Positions 43,319 to 52,310 of a stretch of 64,000 bases of DNA are shown here, one piece after another (the stretch's first letter is position 1; the number at the start of each line of letters is the position of its first letter). The notes under the pieces were generated by a model. That model saw only the letters and a program-made list of their open reading frames with translations. It did not search any database and was not told the DNA's origin. The translations under genes and the position numbers were made by a program. The stretch is from positions 1-64,000 of the forward strand of contig NZ_WFKL01000002.1 of the NCBI RefSeq assembly GCF_009208105.1, given 5' to 3'. Origin of the DNA: Rouxiella sp. S1S-2. Lineage in GTDB: Bacteria > Pseudomonadota > Gammaproteobacteria > Enterobacterales > Enterobacteriaceae.

Positions 43319-44296
43319 CTATTTTTTTGCACGCGCTTTTATTTCTGCAAGAACCTGTTTGTGTCTCAGTGCGTTACCTACAATTTTGTGCCAGCTGGCA
43401 AGTTTACGCAAATCAGGTAAGGTTGCTTTTTCTGTCTCATCATATTGAGTGAGTGTTTTCAGGTATTCTTCAAAAACTTCAATACTCCGACGGGCCCACT
43501 CTCCCTCAAGCGCAGAACCTGCAACAGCGTGCGGTCGGCGAGGCAACCTGGGCCTGAGTGGTTTGCTTGCCACAGGTGTTGATTCATCTACGTAAGAAAA
43601 CTTAATAGCAAAAACTGTGCGCCCTTTTTTAACAGGTTCCCATATAACGGATATATCGGTGTGAGCGTTTATGCGGTCAATCGCCGGTTCTAAAAGCTTT
43701 TGCCTAAAATCGCGGTAGTCTTTGTATTTACCTACGAGTGCAACCATTTCGCGCATCCAGGTAATCTCAAGAACCACATCAATGACTTTGTTATTATTGC
43801 GAACGTTGATATTTTTGTTTTTAATCAACCAGCTATACAATCGCAAAGAGAAAGGGCTTTCTAACTTAGTAATACTATTAAAATTGATCTGCGTAAAAGA
43901 TTCTTTTAATTCATAAAGATAGGGGGCAACGTCTTGCCCAAAACGGACAACTACAGCACTGTGATCGTCGCTGACCACATACTCTAAACGAGAAAACCAG
44001 GACATTTGAATCTTACGAATTTTTCCCGTTTTTGGATCGTTACGGTAGATTGTGACGGGTTTTTTCATCAGGCTATCAGCCGCATCACGCAATTGTCGAT
44101 GGCTGCTTGTTGGATTTACGCCAAAAGCCATTTGAAAATCTTGTGGACGCAGATGGTATAAAGTATCCGGCTGAGGCTTTCTGCTGTCTATCTGTGCCAG
44201 TGCCAGATACAACAAACGTATTTCATCCAGTGTTGAACCATAAGCACCATCCAGCAAATTATTACTCTGAACTACTGTGAGTTTTTCTAATTCCAT
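43319..44296 (-). CDS. repA: Plasmid replication initiator, Rep_3/RepB family
   Basis: 325 residues. It starts MELEKLTVVQSNNLLDGAYG and has the two winged-helix domains of Rep_3 initiators: LDEIRLLYLALAQIDSRKPQ, then HRQLRDAADSLMKKPVTIYR, WFSRLEYVVSDDHSAVVVRF and FSLRLYSWLIKNKN … WMREMVALVGKYKDYRDFRQKLLEPAIDRIN. It binds iterons as a monomer and its own promoter as a dimer. An inverted pair of Rep-box halves (44309-44341) sits just upstream of the ATG and a 14-copy iteron array follows. The C-terminal 80 residues are variable. Confidence 0.93.
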   Translation of the reverse strand: MELEKLTVVQSNNLLDGAYGSTLDEIRLLYLALAQIDSRKPQPDTLYHLRPQDFQMAFGVNPTSSHRQLRDAADSLMKKPVTIYRNDPKTGKIRKIQMSWFSRLEYVVSDDHSAVVVRFGQDVAPYLYELKESFTQINFNSITKLESPFSLRLYSWLIKNKNINVRNNNKVIDVVLEITWMREMVALVGKYKDYRDFRQKLLEPAIDRINAHTDISVIWEPVKKGRTVFAIKFSYVDESTPVASKPLRPRLPRRPHAVAGSALEGEWARRSIEVFEEYLKTLTQYDETEKATLPDLRKLASWHKIVGNALRHKQVLAEIKARAKK

Positions 44297-44308
44297 GCTG
44301 GCTGATCC

Positions 44309-44341
44309 TTATGTGGAAAGAGTTTGAATTATTCCACATAA
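44309..44341. promoter_or_regulatory. Rep autoregulatory inverted repeat
   Basis: TTATGTGGAA (44309-44318) and TTCCACATAA (44332-44341) are inverted copies of the TTCCACA half of the iteron, located 13-45 bases upstream of the initiator start. Rep_3 proteins commonly repress their own gene by binding such a site as dimers. Confidence 0.75.
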
Positions 44342-44622
44342 AAATCACTAACGTAAAGCAAAAAAACAAACTATTTACTCTATATAATTCAATTAGTTAA
44401 TCCACATCTACCGTACTCATTACAGGAAATTTTTCCACATATATCTCACTCTCTCCTATTTTCGGACAAAAAATGCCATCAAAAGGCCTAGTTACACAAC
44501 AGGAAATTCTTCCACAAAAGCGTCTAGAAAATTTTTGAATTAAATCATCATTGTGACAGGATCACTTTGCCTGTTTCTCACTCAACAGAAAAACACTCCA
44601 CCTTGACTAACGGGTATCACCA

Positions 44623-45134
44623 CAGGAAATTTATCCACCTTTAAATAACGAGTACCGTACAGGAAATTTATCCACCGTTGATTAACGTGTCCCGCTACAG
44701 GAAATTTATCCACCTTAAACTAACGTGTCCCGCTACAGGAAATTTATCCACCTTAAACTAACGTGTCCCGCTACAGGAAATTTATCCACCTTTGACTAAC
44801 GTGTCCCGCTACAGGAAATTTATCCACCTTTGACTAACGAATACCGTTACAGGAAATTTATCCACCTTTGACTAACGTGTACCGTTACAGGAAATTTATC
44901 CACCTTTGACTAACGTGTCCCGCTACAGGAAATTTATCCACCTTTGACTAACGTGTCCCGTTACAGGAAATTTATCCACCTATAACTAACGAATACCGTT
45001 ACAGGAAATTTATCCACCTTTGTTTTACAGATGTCGTTTACAGGAAATACTTCCACCTTTAACTAACGGCTACTGCTACAGGAAATTTATCCACCTATGT
45101 TCTACAGATATCGTTTACAGGAAATACTTCCACC
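44623..45134 (+). repeat. Iteron array: 14 copies, 38 bp period
   Basis: Fourteen copies of CAGGAAATTTATCCACC begin at 44623, 44660, 44698, 44736, 44774, 44812, 44850, 44888, 44926, 44964, 45002, 45041, 45079 and 45118, spaced 37-39 bases. Copies 12 and 14 have ATACTTCC in place of ATTTATCC. The spacers are near-identical too (TTTGACTAACGTGTCCCGCTA). TTATCCACC within each unit resembles a DnaA box. Degenerate outliers lie at 44423 and 44500. These are initiator-binding sites for copy-number control and incompatibility. Confidence 0.92.
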
Positions 45135-45403
45135 TTCACTTAATCGCTTTCAATAAGTAGACTGAGTTAAATCAGTAAATTGATGATGTTACTGATTTAA
45201 CTATAAACTCATGCAGACCTTGTAGATCCGTCACTAACATTCGGGCTGAACTTGCTACTCACTTGGTTGGATATGGGATGAAGCTATCTTGTTTGACTTG
45301 TGACACCATTCGCTATAATTAGTATATTTATCAGATAGTTAAATGTATATTTCATGTTTTCCCGAAGTTATACATAGGTTTTAACTCATTGAATAATAGA
45401 AAG

Positions 45404-45560
45404 TTATCAACAGAAAATTACTCTACATTAAACAGGAAATTCCTCCACCAATAACAGGAAAAGTATCCACTTGAGACCTGAAATAACTCCACATATAAAC
45501 GTGTAACTTCATGTTATATATAGATAAAAACACCCCCTAAAAGAAAGATCTAAACTAAAA
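45404..45560 (+). other. Origin-like module A: DnaA box, four degenerate iterons, AT-rich tract
   Basis: TTATCAACA (45404-45412) overlaps the first of four iteron-like units that begin at 45411, 45433, 45455 and 45478 (22-23 base spacing; e.g. CAGGAAATTCCTCCACC). An AT-rich stretch follows and ends with AAAGATCTAAA at 45544. Module B repeats this layout exactly 290 bases downstream. Confidence 0.65.
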
Positions 45561-45693
45561 AAAGAACAAATGCTTATCAGATCTTCGATACTTAAAAATT
45601 TCTCATTTGACTCATTTTACATCTCAGGAACTGACTTTTTCGATGCTGTACAATCTCAAGCGGTTTTACATTTAAGCGACTGCTTTTTTTATG

Positions 45694-45860
45694 TTATCCA
45701 CAGAAAATCCCTCCTCATCTATCATGAAATCCTTCCACATATAACATAAAAATCTTCAACTTCAAGCATGAATTTACTCCACCTTTATCAATATAAATTA
45801 TTGATATTTAAGTGAATATTTAATCATAAAGTTAAAGATCTAAAGAGAAAAATAAACAAA
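45694..45860 (+). other. Origin-like module B: consensus DnaA box, four degenerate iterons, AT-rich tract
   Basis: A perfect DnaA box TTATCCACA (45694-45702) overlaps the first of four units starting at 45701, 45723, 45745 and 45768 (e.g. CATGAAATCCTTCCACA). A very AT-rich segment (45785-45835) and AAAGATCTAAA (45834) follow. This is the better candidate for the replication start region because its DnaA box matches consensus and the AT-rich tract is longest. Confidence 0.7.
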
Positions 45861-46042
45861 ATACTTGAGGGATGGTCATTATCGAGCACGGCTATAGTTT
45901 TACTAAAAGCCGTCAGCTTTTAGCCAATTGGCGTTCTCTTTGGCGTAATACGTGCACAATTTGTTCACTTTATGAGATCAAGAACATATTTTAATCAATT
46001 TATGTGTTGAAAATGAATCTTTGTGTTTACTTCGTCGTTTAC

Positions 46043-46078
46043 ATGCAGCATTATCGATTAAAATCAAAAATGCTGCAT
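46043..46078. promoter_or_regulatory. Probable parA operator
   Basis: ATGCAGCATT (46043-46052) and AATGCTGCAT (46069-46078) form a perfect inverted repeat with a 16-base gap, ending 14 bases before parA. P1-type ParA proteins with an N-terminal DNA-binding region repress their own operon by binding such a repeat. Confidence 0.75.
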
Positions 46079-46092
46079 GAATGGAGTATTAA

Positions 46093-47292
46093 ATGCTTAC
46101 TGATAGCAAGCAGATCTCGAAGGTTGCCCAACGTTCGGAGAGGATGCTTATTTCTTTGACTGAACAGATCCAGACCCTTAAGGAAGAGATGTCTGAAACA
46201 TCTTTCTATCAAACTTATGCAAAAGCTGCTTTGTCAAAACTGCCAAAATTAACTCGAGCAAACGTTGATTACACGGTGGCTGAAATGGAACTTGCAGGCT
46301 ATCAGTTTGATAAAAAAGCGGCAGGTTCTGCCACTAAATACGTGATGTCATTGCAAAACATTATTGATATATATCATCATCGTGGGGTACCAAAATATCG
46401 GGATCGCCATAGAGAAGCTTTTACTATTTTCCTGGGTAATTTGAAGGGTGGCGTATCAAAAACGGTAAGCTGCGTCTCATTAGCCCATGGATTGCGTGCC
46501 CACCCTCAATTACTCTTTGAGGACCTGAGAGTACTGGTGATTGACCTTGATCCGCAGTCCTCTGCAACGATGTTCCTAAATCACACACGCTCAGTCGGAA
46601 CGGTCGATACGACGGCAGCTCAAGCCATGCTGCAAAACCCATCACGTGAAGAGTTACTTGAAGAATTTATCGTTTCTTCAGTTGTGCCAGGCGTTGACGT
46701 TTTGCCAGCCTCTATCGAGGATGCTTTTATCGCTTCTCGCTGGGAGGGGCTATGTGCCGAACATTTAGGCAAACAAAATCCCTATGCCGTGCTGCGTGAA
46801 AACATCATTGATAAACTGGTTCACGATTATGATTTCATTTTCATCGACAGTGGCCCGCATCTCGATGCTTTCCTGACAAACGCCATAGCGTCAGCGGATT
46901 TATTGATGACTCCTATCCCCCCTGCTCAAGTTGATTTTCATTCAACACTCAAATATTTGACTCGTCTGCCTGAGTTGATCGGCATGATTGAGGACTCAGG
47001 AATGAAAACGCGTTTGTTGGGCAACATTGGCTTTATGTCTAAGCTTCTCAATAAAGCCGACCACAAGGTCTGTCACAGCCTCGCAAAGGAAATCTTTGGT
47101 GGTGATATGCTTGATGTGGCTTTGCCTCGCCTTGATGGCTTTGAGCGCTGTGGAGAGTCCTTTGACACGGTGATCTCTGCCAATCCGGCAACTTACGTGG
47201 GAAGCAACGAAACTCTTAAGAATTCTCGTATTGCCGCTGAAGACTTTGCAAAGTCAGTATTTGACCGCGTTGAATTTATAAGAACAAACTGA
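46093..47292 (+). CDS. parA: ParA partition ATPase, P1 type (type Ia)
   Basis: 399 residues. The N-terminal 110 residues form the DNA-binding region found in type Ia ParA (LTRANVDYTVAEMELAGYQF; GSATKYVMSLQNIIDIYHHR). The deviant Walker A is FLGNLKGGVSKTVSCVSLAH (KGGVSKT, 118-124), followed by VLVIDLDPQSSATMFLN and FIFIDSGPHLDAFLTNAIAS. The ATPase drives segregation of the plasmid bound by ParB at parS and represses the operon through the inverted repeat upstream. The Shine-Dalgarno is GGAGTATTAA. parB starts 8 bases after its stop. Confidence 0.95.
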   Translation: MLTDSKQISKVAQRSERMLISLTEQIQTLKEEMSETSFYQTYAKAALSKLPKLTRANVDYTVAEMELAGYQFDKKAAGSATKYVMSLQNIIDIYHHRGVPKYRDRHREAFTIFLGNLKGGVSKTVSCVSLAHGLRAHPQLLFEDLRVLVIDLDPQSSATMFLNHTRSVGTVDTTAAQAMLQNPSREELLEEFIVSSVVPGVDVLPASIEDAFIASRWEGLCAEHLGKQNPYAVLRENIIDKLVHDYDFIFIDSGPHLDAFLTNAIASADLLMTPIPPAQVDFHSTLKYLTRLPELIGMIEDSGMKTRLLGNIGFMSKLLNKADHKVCHSLAKEIFGGDMLDVALPRLDGFERCGESFDTVISANPATYVGSNETLKNSRIAAEDFAKSVFDRVEFIRTN

Positions 47293-47300
47293 GGTGAGTG

Positions 47301-48263
47301 ATGACAATTAAAAAACCTATTGGAAGGACTTTCCGTGAGTCTGCCCCAAATGAAACAACCTCAGAAGACGGTTACTCTCAGCGCTTTACTTTGGCCTCGG
47401 GCAAAAGTGCCATGTTCCATCTTGAGACCATTGAGGCATCGAAGGTGGCAGAGGCCACGTTCGTTCAACTCGAAACTAACGGGCGGGATCAGTCTGCATT
47501 AACCAACGAGTCATTAACGGACATCACACGGACCATCAAGCTACAGCAATTTTTTCCGGCAATAGGGCGTAAAGTCGATGGGCGGATAGAAATCCTCGAT
47601 GGATCTCGTCGTCGGGCAGGCGCGATTATTGAAAAGGTTGGACTCAATATCCTGGTGACGTTCGCTGAAATCAGTGTTGCTGATGCACGCCAGTTGGCCG
47701 CTGATATTCAAACAGCTAAAGAGCATAATCTGCGCGAAGTGGGTTTACGTTTATTGATGCTTCGCGACAGCGGGATGAATCAGAAAGAAATCGCAGCTTC
47801 TCAGAAAATGTCTGAAGCTAAAGTAACGCGTGCTATTCAGGCTGCCTCTGTGCCATCCGAGTTACTTCTCCCCTTCCCTGTGCAATCTGAGCTGACTTAC
47901 CCTGACTATAAGTTTTTGCTGAGCCTCCATGAACAGCTGCAGGCGAAAGGCATGAGCTCCGACGAACTTATCGATCAGGTCACAGAGCTGAAAAGCAACG
48001 TCAGTGACTCGCATGCACCCGATGAGTTTAAGACTGCAATTATGAATCTGTTTAAGGAGGTATCCCCTACCCTTCTTGAACGGCCTGGTAAAGATTCTTT
48101 CGTGACTCACAAGCTGTGGAATTTTGCCGAGAAAGATAAATATGCTCGCAAGAAAACTAAAGGACGTTTAGTTAATTATGAATTTAGTCGTTTATCAAAA
48201 GAACTGCAGGACGAACTTGATGCGGCTATTTTGGCGACTATTGAAAAACATTTAAGCGAATAA
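47301..48263 (+). CDS. parB: ParB centromere-binding protein, P1 type
   Basis: I start at ATG 47301 (GAGGTG at 47291-47296); a GTG directly in front is also in frame. The 320-residue protein has the ParB/Spo0J N-terminal domain (DITRTIKLQQFFPAIGRKVDGRIEILDGSRRRAGAI, CTPase region), a helix-turn-helix (SGMNQKEIAASQKMSEAKVTRAIQAASVP) and a C-terminal dimer domain. The HTH should contact boxA and the dimer domain boxB of the parS site immediately downstream. Confidence 0.94.
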   Translation: MTIKKPIGRTFRESAPNETTSEDGYSQRFTLASGKSAMFHLETIEASKVAEATFVQLETNGRDQSALTNESLTDITRTIKLQQFFPAIGRKVDGRIEILDGSRRRAGAIIEKVGLNILVTFAEISVADARQLAADIQTAKEHNLREVGLRLLMLRDSGMNQKEIAASQKMSEAKVTRAIQAASVPSELLLPFPVQSELTYPDYKFLLSLHEQLQAKGMSSDELIDQVTELKSNVSDSHAPDEFKTAIMNLFKEVSPTLLERPGKDSFVTHKLWNFAEKDKYARKKTKGRLVNYEFSRLSKELQDELDAAILATIEKHLSE

Positions 48264-48276
48264 TTTAGTTTTGAAT

Positions 48277-48305
48277 CTTGGCGATTTCAGCCTGAAATCG
48301 CCAAG
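48277..48305. promoter_or_regulatory. parS: Perfect palindrome joining parS boxA and boxB
   Basis: Arms CTTGGCGATTTCAG (48277-48290) and CTGAAATCGCCAAG (48292-48305) flank one C. Each arm joins a boxB-like TCGCCA with a boxA-like ATTTCAG, the two ParB-recognised elements of P1-family parS. It lies 14 bases after parB and may also terminate parB transcription. Confidence 0.7.
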
Positions 48306-48349
48306 AGTAAAGCTCCGTAGGGACCTGAAATTCCAGATGAAACTTCATT

Positions 48350-48490
48350 ATGTTCGCCACCGAAATTTCACGGATAAGTTATTGATTTTAATGGTTTTTA
48401 TTTTTATTTTAGGCCGGATTTCAGGGTGAAATCGCCACGAATTTCAGCCTATGTTACTGTCGCATTTCATGCTTTTCGGATGTGGCGAAC
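48350..48490 (+). promoter_or_regulatory. parS: parS centromere with IHF site
   Basis: Left arm: TTCGCCACCGAAATTTCAC (48350-48368; boxB then boxA). Middle: an IHF consensus on the minus strand, AATCAATAACTTA (48375-48387), in an AT-rich bend. Right arm: GGATTTCAGGGTGAAATCGC CACGAATTTCAG (from 48416) and an inverted boxB TGTGGCGAAC near 48481. This order (B-A, IHF bend, A-A-B-A) is that of P1/P7 parS. Confidence 0.85.
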
Positions 48491-50230
48491 ATTCCGCTCA
48501 ATCCAGCTCCTTTCATTCAAATTTTGTAAGGTCGACTTCCAGTGATCAAATAATGAAATTGAATCTATTAGGTTAGAAGTCACTACTCAGAGAATTCTCT
48601 GATTTATATGCAAAGCAATTATCACTATAGAATCTTTCATAAAACATGCTCTGTATAAAAGTTGACTGCCCTGCCCTTTAAATAACCCATCTCACGTTCC
48701 TACTAAATTATACCTTTGATTAATTTATCCCAGAGTGTGGTTTAAGCTGGCGATAACATTACCCTTGTCATTTCCTAAGCCAGTTACACGCCTTGTGTGC
48801 AACCCACTTCCTTCCTGGACCTTAATTACTTATTTAATCGCGGATGAATATTAACTTCTCATCATCACGCCTTGGCAAATGTTCATCTAACAGAGAATGT
48901 TAAGCTGGTCTTGTTCGATAACAGTCATTGAATTTAGTTACGGCTTTGACAGATCTGTACCCTTCACGTCATAAGTGATTAATGGCACGTTGAGCTGCTG
49001 TGATAATGTTGCGAGGATTATTTGTAGCATTGATAAGTTTTTCATTGCTGTCTGAGGCGATATTGGCGTTGATTGAAAGTAAAGGGAGAGGCTCGAATGA
49101 ACACTGCGATGTATCAGCAGAATCGTTTTCTTTCCTCAACTTTTCTGCTGATATTTTTGCATGATTGCTTACGGCTGGCGCATTTTGAATTTCTCAGCGT
49201 TATGTCGACCAAAAATGTGGCTGCACATGATTTGCTGTTTAGTCAGTATCTTTTCTTGGAGGGACAGACACTTTCTGCCCTTATCTCGCGAACCATTTTC
49301 TCAACAAAGCACTAACCCTTTTCCCTGTAAATCGTCAATCGTTGTCGACAAACTTTTAGAAACTTACTGGCAACTCTTGGCAAGCGTCTTCAGTCGCGCT
49401 ATTCCGATACGTGCCGTGAGTTCAGTCTGCTAGCGAATCTTGTCAGAGACCTGATGTCAGAAAATCCTACTAGCGACTTCTGAATTAATGACAGTGACAC
49501 CAGTACGTTTTCATCGTTTTAATATACCCTTCGCAACACTCTTATTGACTCAGGCACAGTGTGCATGCCATCTGATAAGTTCGTATATGAAGCGTGTTGA
49601 GACGAAAAACGGTGATGTTATATTCGGTGATAAAAGGTTTAATTTTGAAATAAGTAAGCCCCTCTGGAGACCTAAGACTTTAGGTTGATTTGACCGAGCA
49701 ATCACACCCAACATTATTTAAAAAAGATAGCCTTTGGTTTTCGACGTAGGAATTAGGTCCAAATCCCGGCTAGTAGCTTGCCTGAAGATTGTTAACAACT
49801 GCCAAGGCACACATAGCTCAGTCTGACGTATTGAGGTTCACTAAAACCGCTGCTGCGCCTGGATGACGTGAACAGTCCTGATTCAGGTCTAAAGCCTGCT
49901 CAACATCGGTCTTGTGCTTTACCTGGAAAGCACGAACTGCATGTGTCTGCTCACAATAGTGGGAGATATAACACGTACATTAATCCTATGTCGTACGAAT
50001 GAGAATACAGCTAAAACGTAATGTGACTGTATATAATTATATGTGTATATATACAGCTTCAATTAAATGCTTTCCTGGTGTAGATCTGGACTTATGCAAT
50101 CCTGAGAACTCATTCGGTGACTGGTCTAAATTGAGATTTTTTTTCAGAAGTACTTTGATTGAAGTCGACAGGACAAGGGTGTTCTTCAGCTAAAAAATGG
50201 GAAAAGAAAGAGAAGGGGGCTTACTTTTGC
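48491..50230. other. Decayed region with coding-like traces, no intact gene
   Basis: No intact gene is supported. One minus-strand frame, 48841-49078, reads coding-like with two stops (NPRNIITAAQRAINHL, REGYRSVKAVTKFNDCYRTR, HSLLDEHLPRRDDEKLIFIR). A plus-strand frame near 49361-49483 (NLLATLGKRLQSRYSDTCRE, FSLLANLVRDLMSENPTSDF) also looks coding. I cannot name either. A small hairpin (CCTAAG/CTTTAGG) is at about 49671-49684. Confidence 0.4.
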
Positions 50231-50233
50231 AAG

Positions 50234-51470
50234 TGTGGATAAATTGTTTTGGCGTCAGGACAATGGCTTTCCATTAACCCGTGTTCATTAATTAATGAGT
50301 TCATGGCGCTCGCAAATCTGAATAGGAACTTCTGCCTGAAGCTACGCTATAGGGATCAATTAAGACAACAAAAAATGTGTACGAATACGCCGAGCGTAAT
50401 ATTGAAGCAAAAAGACTGTGGCTTTTAGTATTGATGCCTCAATGTGGATGAATTATCTGTGCGTGTGTTTTTTTAAGATTCAACTCGTTTCGAGTAGGGT
50501 ACGGATGCCCACTTTCCTCATAATCAATAAGCTCAAAGTTGGCTTATCGATGAGAGTTAGGGCTACAACAACACCAGGTAGGAGAGGGTATGTATTGTGT
50601 GGAGCTATTTTCTGTGTTTTAAAGGTGAGTTTTGGAACCCAGTGCATTTTTCTTTACCTGCAATAAGGGATAAACCAATCTGAACTGATAAGGATCGTGC
50701 ATAAAAAATTGCGATTAGGTTCTGAAGGAGACGAGGGAAAGGGTGAAGTTTATTAACGGTAGGTTACTGAATAAAAATGTGTTTTAGACTTCATGGTTTA
50801 TACGTGGAAAAATTTTATGTTTAAGCCGCCTGAATACAAATATGTATCGTTGAAGCGTCTGTTAAAGGGAGGCCTGCCTTTATCCCAACTGCATCGATAC
50901 ACTGGCATAGGACTCCTTTAGCTCGTACAACGTGCACTAATGAAAGCTATAAGAATACACAAAATGTAAGCCGTTTTATGCATGGCACTGTCGCGAGAGT
51001 TTCCAGTTCGACCGAGAATTTATGGCCTCAACAATCGAGTCTACTGCTGAATTACTGCCTTGTGTGGAAGTATTTTCTGTTCGTCAGTGATGCCACTCGT
51101 AAGGCACGTCAGCGTTCTGTTGCGAATGGCGTCATTATATCTACGCTCTCGCTACTGATGTACTTCGAGTTGTATTAGGTGAGAATGAGAGGCTTAGGCT
51201 CTTAACCCTATATTTCTAAAAATAGGTTATCAGAAGAACTGATTCTCCTGGTATGTGGATAATTTTCCTGTTGAGGAGAATTTAATTTTATCCAAATAGA
51301 ATCACATAATTATCAACCTATATCTCTGATATGAAGATGGTTTTGAACTAACACATTTGACTATGTATTTAGTTGAGAGCTTTAGCAAAAGAAGGGTCCT
51401 TATTTATAAAAAGAATCTTTGTGATGAAGAGGGGAGGGGGTACTGACTGCATATGTGGAAAGATTTTCTT
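50234..51470 (-). repeat. Seven widely spaced Rep-box-like motifs in inverse orientation
   Basis: Motifs resembling the reverse complement of the iteron (AGGTGGATAAATTTCCTG) start near 50234, 50442, 50597, 50801, 51061, 51251 and 51451 (examples ATGTGGATGAATTATCTG and TATGTGGATAATTTTCCTG). Spacing is 155-260 bases, centred on about 200. The orientation is opposite to the main array, and a further similar motif lies at 43217. No gene is supported in this stretch. Confidence 0.55.
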
Positions 51471-51603
51471 TGTTAATCCGAACTCAATAAAGCATCGCCT
51501 CTTATTGTGATATCAATATGAAATAGAGAGATCTAGTTCAATCCGTTTCTTTAGCTACTACGTTAAACCAAATCAAACAAAACCTTACGGCGGCTGCATG
51601 CAT

Positions 51604-51627
51604 AAAAAAGCCAGCCCGAAGGCTGGC
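51604..51627 (-). terminator. Terminator of hok copy 1 mRNA
   Basis: GCCAGCC-CGAA-GGCTGGC stem-loop, followed on the minus strand by six T (51604-51609). It lies about 80 bases beyond the full-length hok frame. Confidence 0.8.
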
Positions 51628-51709
51628 CGGTAAATCTGAGCGGGTGCTTTTGGACCTATGCTAAACAACCTCCAACGGACGGGAGCGAATTCCCGTCTGT
51701 TGGGTTGCA

Positions 51710-51859
51710 TTACCTCACGGATTCGTAGGCCAGTGAAGCCACAACCTCCATCTTGCCGTTTCTAACCTAGATTTCACAAAGTGATCCCCGATACATCCAT
51801 GCGAGCACTACAACCGTTACGCACAGTATAAAAACGGTGACTGCTGGTTTGTGTGGCAT
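51710..51859 (-). pseudogene. hok: Hok/Gef toxin gene with premature stop (copy 1)
   Basis: ATG 51859 follows GGAGGACAG. The frame reads MPHKPAVTVFILCVTVVVLA and WMYRGSLCEI, then TAG at 51767-51769, where copy 2 has CAG (Gln). Downstream, the frame would continue VRNGKMEVVASLAYESVR to TAA 51710. Hok toxins are single-span inner-membrane proteins of about 50 residues that kill plasmid-free cells. The truncated product keeps the membrane span but lacks the C-terminal periplasmic tail, including the part that normally follows SLCEI. Probably inactive, though a 30-residue peptide is still made. Confidence 0.82.
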
Positions 51860-51918
51860 CTGTCCTCCTTGTCCTTGCTTTTCAGCATGTGAGGCGCTAC
51901 CTTTATGTTGTTGAGCAT
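51817..51918 (-). CDS. mok-like leader frame overlapping hok copy 1
   Basis: A 33-codon frame starting at ATG 51918 (MLNNIKVAPHMLKSKDKEDR) overlaps the start of hok in another frame. In R1-type loci translation of such a leader (mok) is needed for hok translation and is blocked by the antisense RNA Sok. Assignment is by position. Confidence 0.5.
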   Translation of the reverse strand: MLNNIKVAPHMLKSKDKEDRCHTNQQSPFLYCA

Positions 51919-52310
51919 AAACGAGGGCCTCGGGTTGAATTAATTTCAATTCGGGGCTTCTTGCTTTCTGCTCTTTGCATAAATCTTAATCCATGCTCAG
52001 AACAGAAAGATCCTGAGCACCCGCGCGAAGTGTAACAGCCTTTTGAACTCCATGTGAAAATAATACTTATATAAAACAATGTGTTAATTTAATTAAACGT
52101 AGCCCGCGGTTTTGCTGAATTCTGCAGCGCTGTGCAGCTGATGCATCAAACTACTGTCAGCATTGTGGTCTGTTTCCCGCACTTGCTGCAAAGCTCACAA
52201 GCAGAAACACCTGCGAGGGCATTGCTGTTCAAAAGTCACGTCTGGAGTGTGACTAAATCACAATGTGGTTACTCATTGTCAATTAAGGCTCACTGAGCTA
52301 AGCTGGAAAA

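Larger units (their letters stand above)
51580..52125 (-). repeat. Direct repeat, copy 1 (hok module)
   Basis: About 550 bases closely similar to 61870-62425, same orientation, starts 10.3 kb apart. The best-conserved part runs from CATAAAAAAGCCAGCCCG to CGCGCGAAGTGTAACAGCC, with only scattered substitutions. It contains a hok gene, an overlapping leader frame and a terminator. Confidence 0.88.

Noticed and set aside
44623..45134. Regular repeats that resemble a CRISPR array (38-base period)
   Set aside because: The spacers are nearly identical and the unit is a Rep-box with TTATCCAC; no cas genes. This is an iteron array.
49073..49315. 80-codon frame, and neighbouring frames at 49161, 50418 and 50978
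   Set aside because: Composition and lack of ribosome sites suggest chance frames in a decayed zone; frames overlap one another.
51710..51859. Hok copy 1 stop codon as a sequencing error
   Set aside because: Possible, but the surrounding copy differences are scattered substitutions, so I kept it as a real nonsense change.
51767..51949. 60-codon minus-strand frame extending hok copy 1 upstream (MKLIQPEALV…)
   Set aside because: The Hok start at 51859 has its own GGAGGACAG site, and the extension is not in frame-conserved form in copy 2.
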